In this document: positions 8,847-10,478 of the stretch, piece by piece | Numbering within the stretch: the stretch's first letter is position 1 | Layout of the letters: every line of letters starts with the position of its first letter | Source: Bacillota bacterium | Lineage (GTDB): Bacteria; Bacillota; Bacilli; Bacillales_B; DSM-18226 | DNA length: 10,478 bases | Direction: 5' to 3' | NCBI GenBank assembly: GCA_030705665.1 | Contig: JAUZQA010000092.1 | Span: 1 to 10,478 of the forward strand | The notes under the pieces: generated by a model | Told to the model about the DNA's origin: nothing | The model's input: only the letters and a program-made list of their open reading frames with translations | Databases searched by the model: none | Made by a program: the position numbers and the translations under genes

Positions 8847-9149
8847 ATGGCAAAAAAATGGGGACAGCGCGTCCGGAACTGGATGGCTCAAAAAATGGAT
8901 CTTCCTCAAGATGTCATGATGGATTTACCCCGAATAACGATGATTGGGCAGATTCATATCTATATTGAAAATCATCGAGGGCTTTTAACTTTTACCGATA
9001 AAGAATTACGTTTGCTCTTAAAGCAAGGGCAGCTTTTGATAAAAGGGAAAGCATTTGTCATAAAAACGATCTTACCCGAAGAAATCTTATTGGAGGGGAA
9101 AATTGATCAAGTCATATATATAAAAGAAAATTCGGGAGGAACAAAATGA
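8847..9149 (+). CDS. yqfC: YqfC, sporulation protein of the YabP/YqfC family
   Basis: YqfC is a small conserved endospore-former protein related to YabP. In B. subtilis it is under mother-cell SigE control with yqfD, and its biochemical role is unknown. From ATG 8847 it has 100 residues, starting MAKKWGQR. An in-frame ATG at 8826 lies inside the preceding hairpin upstream of the Shine-Dalgarno, so it is rejected. The conserved core is DVMMDLPRITMIGQIHIYIE, then NHRGLLTF and the hydrophobic beta-rich end GKAFVIKTILPEEILLEGKI. No signal peptide or membrane segment is evident. The ribosome binding site AAGGGGG is 10 bases upstream, slightly far, and lies within the hairpin stem. The stop overlaps the yqfD start (ATGA), so translation of the pair is coupled. 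Confidence 0.93.
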   Translation: MAKKWGQRVRNWMAQKMDLPQDVMMDLPRITMIGQIHIYIENHRGLLTFTDKELRLLLKQGQLLIKGKAFVIKTILPEEILLEGKIDQVIYIKENSGGTK

Positions 9150-10357
9150 AGAACCAGTGGATCGAATTCATATTTGGAGAAGTTACAACAAAAGTAACAG
9201 GAAAAGGAATTGAGCGCTTTTTAAATGTGCTGACGAGAAACGGATTTCATATTTGGAATGTCAAACGTCATGGGACCGAAACGGTTACCTTTAAAATAAG
9301 AGTCCAAGATGCATTTAAAATAAGACCGTTTGTTAAACAAAGTGGATGCGAGGTTTCATTCCTGCAAAGGAACGGAGCCCCATTCTTATTTAAGAGAATG
9401 TTGAAGAACAGCGGCTTTGCTATAGGAGCTGTCCTCTTTCTTTTTATCATTATTTTGTTATCCAATGTCGTTTGGGGAATTGACATCAAGGGGGCAAAAC
9501 CGGCAACTGAGTATAAGATCCGCAAAGAATTGGACAAGATGGGGGTTAAAGTAGGTAAAGTGCAGTTTTTTATTGACAATGTAGATACGATACAGAAAAA
9601 CCTAACCGATAACATTGGTGCTATTACATGGGTAGGTGTCGAATTAAAGGGGACAACCTATCAATTACAGGTAGTGGAGAAAAAGCAGCCAAAAGAACCA
9701 GAGCAGCCAGCCCCAAGAAATTTAATTGCCACCAAAAAAGCTACGATTGTGAAAATGGAAGTTGAAAAAGGACAGAAATTAGTGGATATACATGATCAGG
9801 TTGCTCCAGGGCAAATTATTGTATCTGGTTTAATTGGAAAAGAAGGAGAAGAAATCCCTATTGCAGCAAAAGGAAAAGTTTGGGGAGAAACATGGTATAA
9901 AAGCCATGTTGAACTGCCGTTAAAAACTAATTTTAATGTATATAATGGGAAAGAAGAGCAAAAATATTTGATTAAAGCTGGTAATGTAGAAATCCCTATC
10001 TGGGGGTTTGGAAAATCAACATTCAAGGATTCAAAAACTGAAGAAAACCGCAAACCCATCCATTTCTTGAAATGGGATCTGCCCATTTCATTTGAATCCA
10101 AAACGATTCGTGAACGGGAAACAGTAGAGCGGGCCTATACGGAAGAAGAAGCAGTGAAGATTGCAACTGAGATGGCTAAAAAGGATTTAAAAAATCACAT
10201 AAATGAAGATGCTATAATTAAAAATGAAAAAATTTTACACAAAGTAATTGAGAATGGTAAAGTTATACTGGATATCCATTTTAAAGTAGTGGAAAATATT
10301 GCACAAGAACAACCGATTGTGCAGGAACAACCGAAACCCAAGGAGACTCATGAATGA
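9146..10357 (+). CDS. yqfD: YqfD, sporulation membrane protein
   Basis: YqfD (PF06898) is a single-pass membrane protein of endospore formers. In B. subtilis it is made in the mother cell and needed for efficient sporulation; its molecular activity is not known. The ORF is 403 residues. About 85 N-terminal residues are soluble (MKNQWIEFIFGEVTTKVTGKG). One strongly hydrophobic segment follows at about 91-110, preceded by KRMLK. The rest is a large domain that probably faces outside, containing GIDIKG and PIWGFGKSTF and ending in a helical, charged region. The tail has an imperfect duplicated AQEQPI/VQEQPK unit and is proline- and glutamate-rich. ATG 9146 overlaps the yqfC stop by four bases and is preceded by GGGAGG (9134-9139) with 6 bases of spacing. 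The stop overlaps the phoH start in the same way. Confidence 0.94.
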   Translation: MKNQWIEFIFGEVTTKVTGKGIERFLNVLTRNGFHIWNVKRHGTETVTFKIRVQDAFKIRPFVKQSGCEVSFLQRNGAPFLFKRMLKNSGFAIGAVLFLFIIILLSNVVWGIDIKGAKPATEYKIRKELDKMGVKVGKVQFFIDNVDTIQKNLTDNIGAITWVGVELKGTTYQLQVVEKKQPKEPEQPAPRNLIATKKATIVKMEVEKGQKLVDIHDQVAPGQIIVSGLIGKEGEEIPIAAKGKVWGETWYKSHVELPLKTNFNVYNGKEEQKYLIKAGNVEIPIWGFGKSTFKDSKTEENRKPIHFLKWDLPISFESKTIRERETVERAYTEEEAVKIATEMAKKDLKNHINEDAIIKNEKILHKVIENGKVILDIHFKVVENIAQEQPIVQEQPKPKETHE

Positions 10358-10478
10358 CAGAAAATCTTAAAACAATAAATGTACAACTTGAAAATCCAGC
10401 AGAGGCCATTAATCTATTTGGAAATTCTGATTCTAATTTAAAAATTATTGAACAAGAGCTTGATGTGTCAGTGATCAC
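10354..10478 (+). CDS. phoH: PhoH-family ATPase, N-terminal 41 codons only
   Basis: PhoH proteins are cytosolic P-loop ATPases linked to RNA metabolism; the Bacillus gene follows yqfD. Only the first 41 codons are in the window, so the Walker motifs that would prove the family lie beyond its end. The visible part starts MTENLKTINVQLENP and contains LFGNSDSNLKIIEQ (21-34), which fits the N-terminal lead region I know from Bacillus PhoH. The start ATG overlaps the yqfD stop (ATGA). AAGGAG at 10340-10345 lies 8 bases upstream. Position, overlap and N-terminal pattern together support the name. Confidence 0.88.
   Translation, partial: MTENLKTINVQLENPAEAINLFGNSDSNLKIIEQELDVSVI

Overview
The window is a low-GC Gram-positive chromosomal segment, almost certainly from a Bacillaceae bacterium (Bacillus or a close relative). 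The evidence is the gene order grpE-dnaK-dnaJ-prmA-rsmE-mtaB, then yqeW, rpsU-yqeY, and yqfC-yqfD-phoH, which I recognise from the Bacillus subtilis chromosome. Other support comes from strong AGGAGG-type ribosome binding sites, a DnaK without the extra nucleotide-binding-domain segment of Gram-negative DnaK, and the sporulation genes yqfC and yqfD. The genus cannot be fixed from the sequence alone.

Positions 1-6900 hold the distal part of the dnaK heat-shock operon on the + strand. It contains the 3' part of grpE, then dnaK, dnaJ, prmA (ribosomal protein L11 methyltransferase), rsmE (16S rRNA U1498 methyltransferase) and mtaB (tRNA methylthiotransferase). It is punctuated by hairpin terminators after dnaK and after prmA. 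An extended -10 promoter candidate lies in front of dnaJ and a weak one in front of rsmE, so the chaperone and RNA/ribosome-modification parts can probably be expressed at different levels. GrpE, DnaK and DnaJ form one chaperone cycle; PrmA, RsmE and MtaB modify the translation apparatus.

Positions 6901-7851 hold yqeW, a Na/Pi-cotransporter-family membrane protein on the - strand. It converges on mtaB and shares a bidirectional terminator with it. A divergent 223-base intergenic region follows, with a near-consensus SigA promoter driving rpsU (ribosomal protein bS21) and yqeY. That promoter contains a 15-base palindrome running from inside the -35 box into the spacer.

Positions 8708-10478 hold two successive hairpins and then a translationally coupled run yqfC-yqfD-phoH with ATGA overlaps; phoH is cut by the window end. 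Compared with the B. subtilis order, the yqeZ-floA(yqfA)-yqfB block normally between yqeY and yqfC is absent. The second hairpin ends directly at the yqfC start codon and buries its ribosome binding site.

The genes themselves are conserved housekeeping and sporulation genes. I see no mobile element, CRISPR array, RNA gene or defence system, and no evidence for a new multi-gene system. The points worth a second look are at the regulatory DNA level and in the missing floA block.
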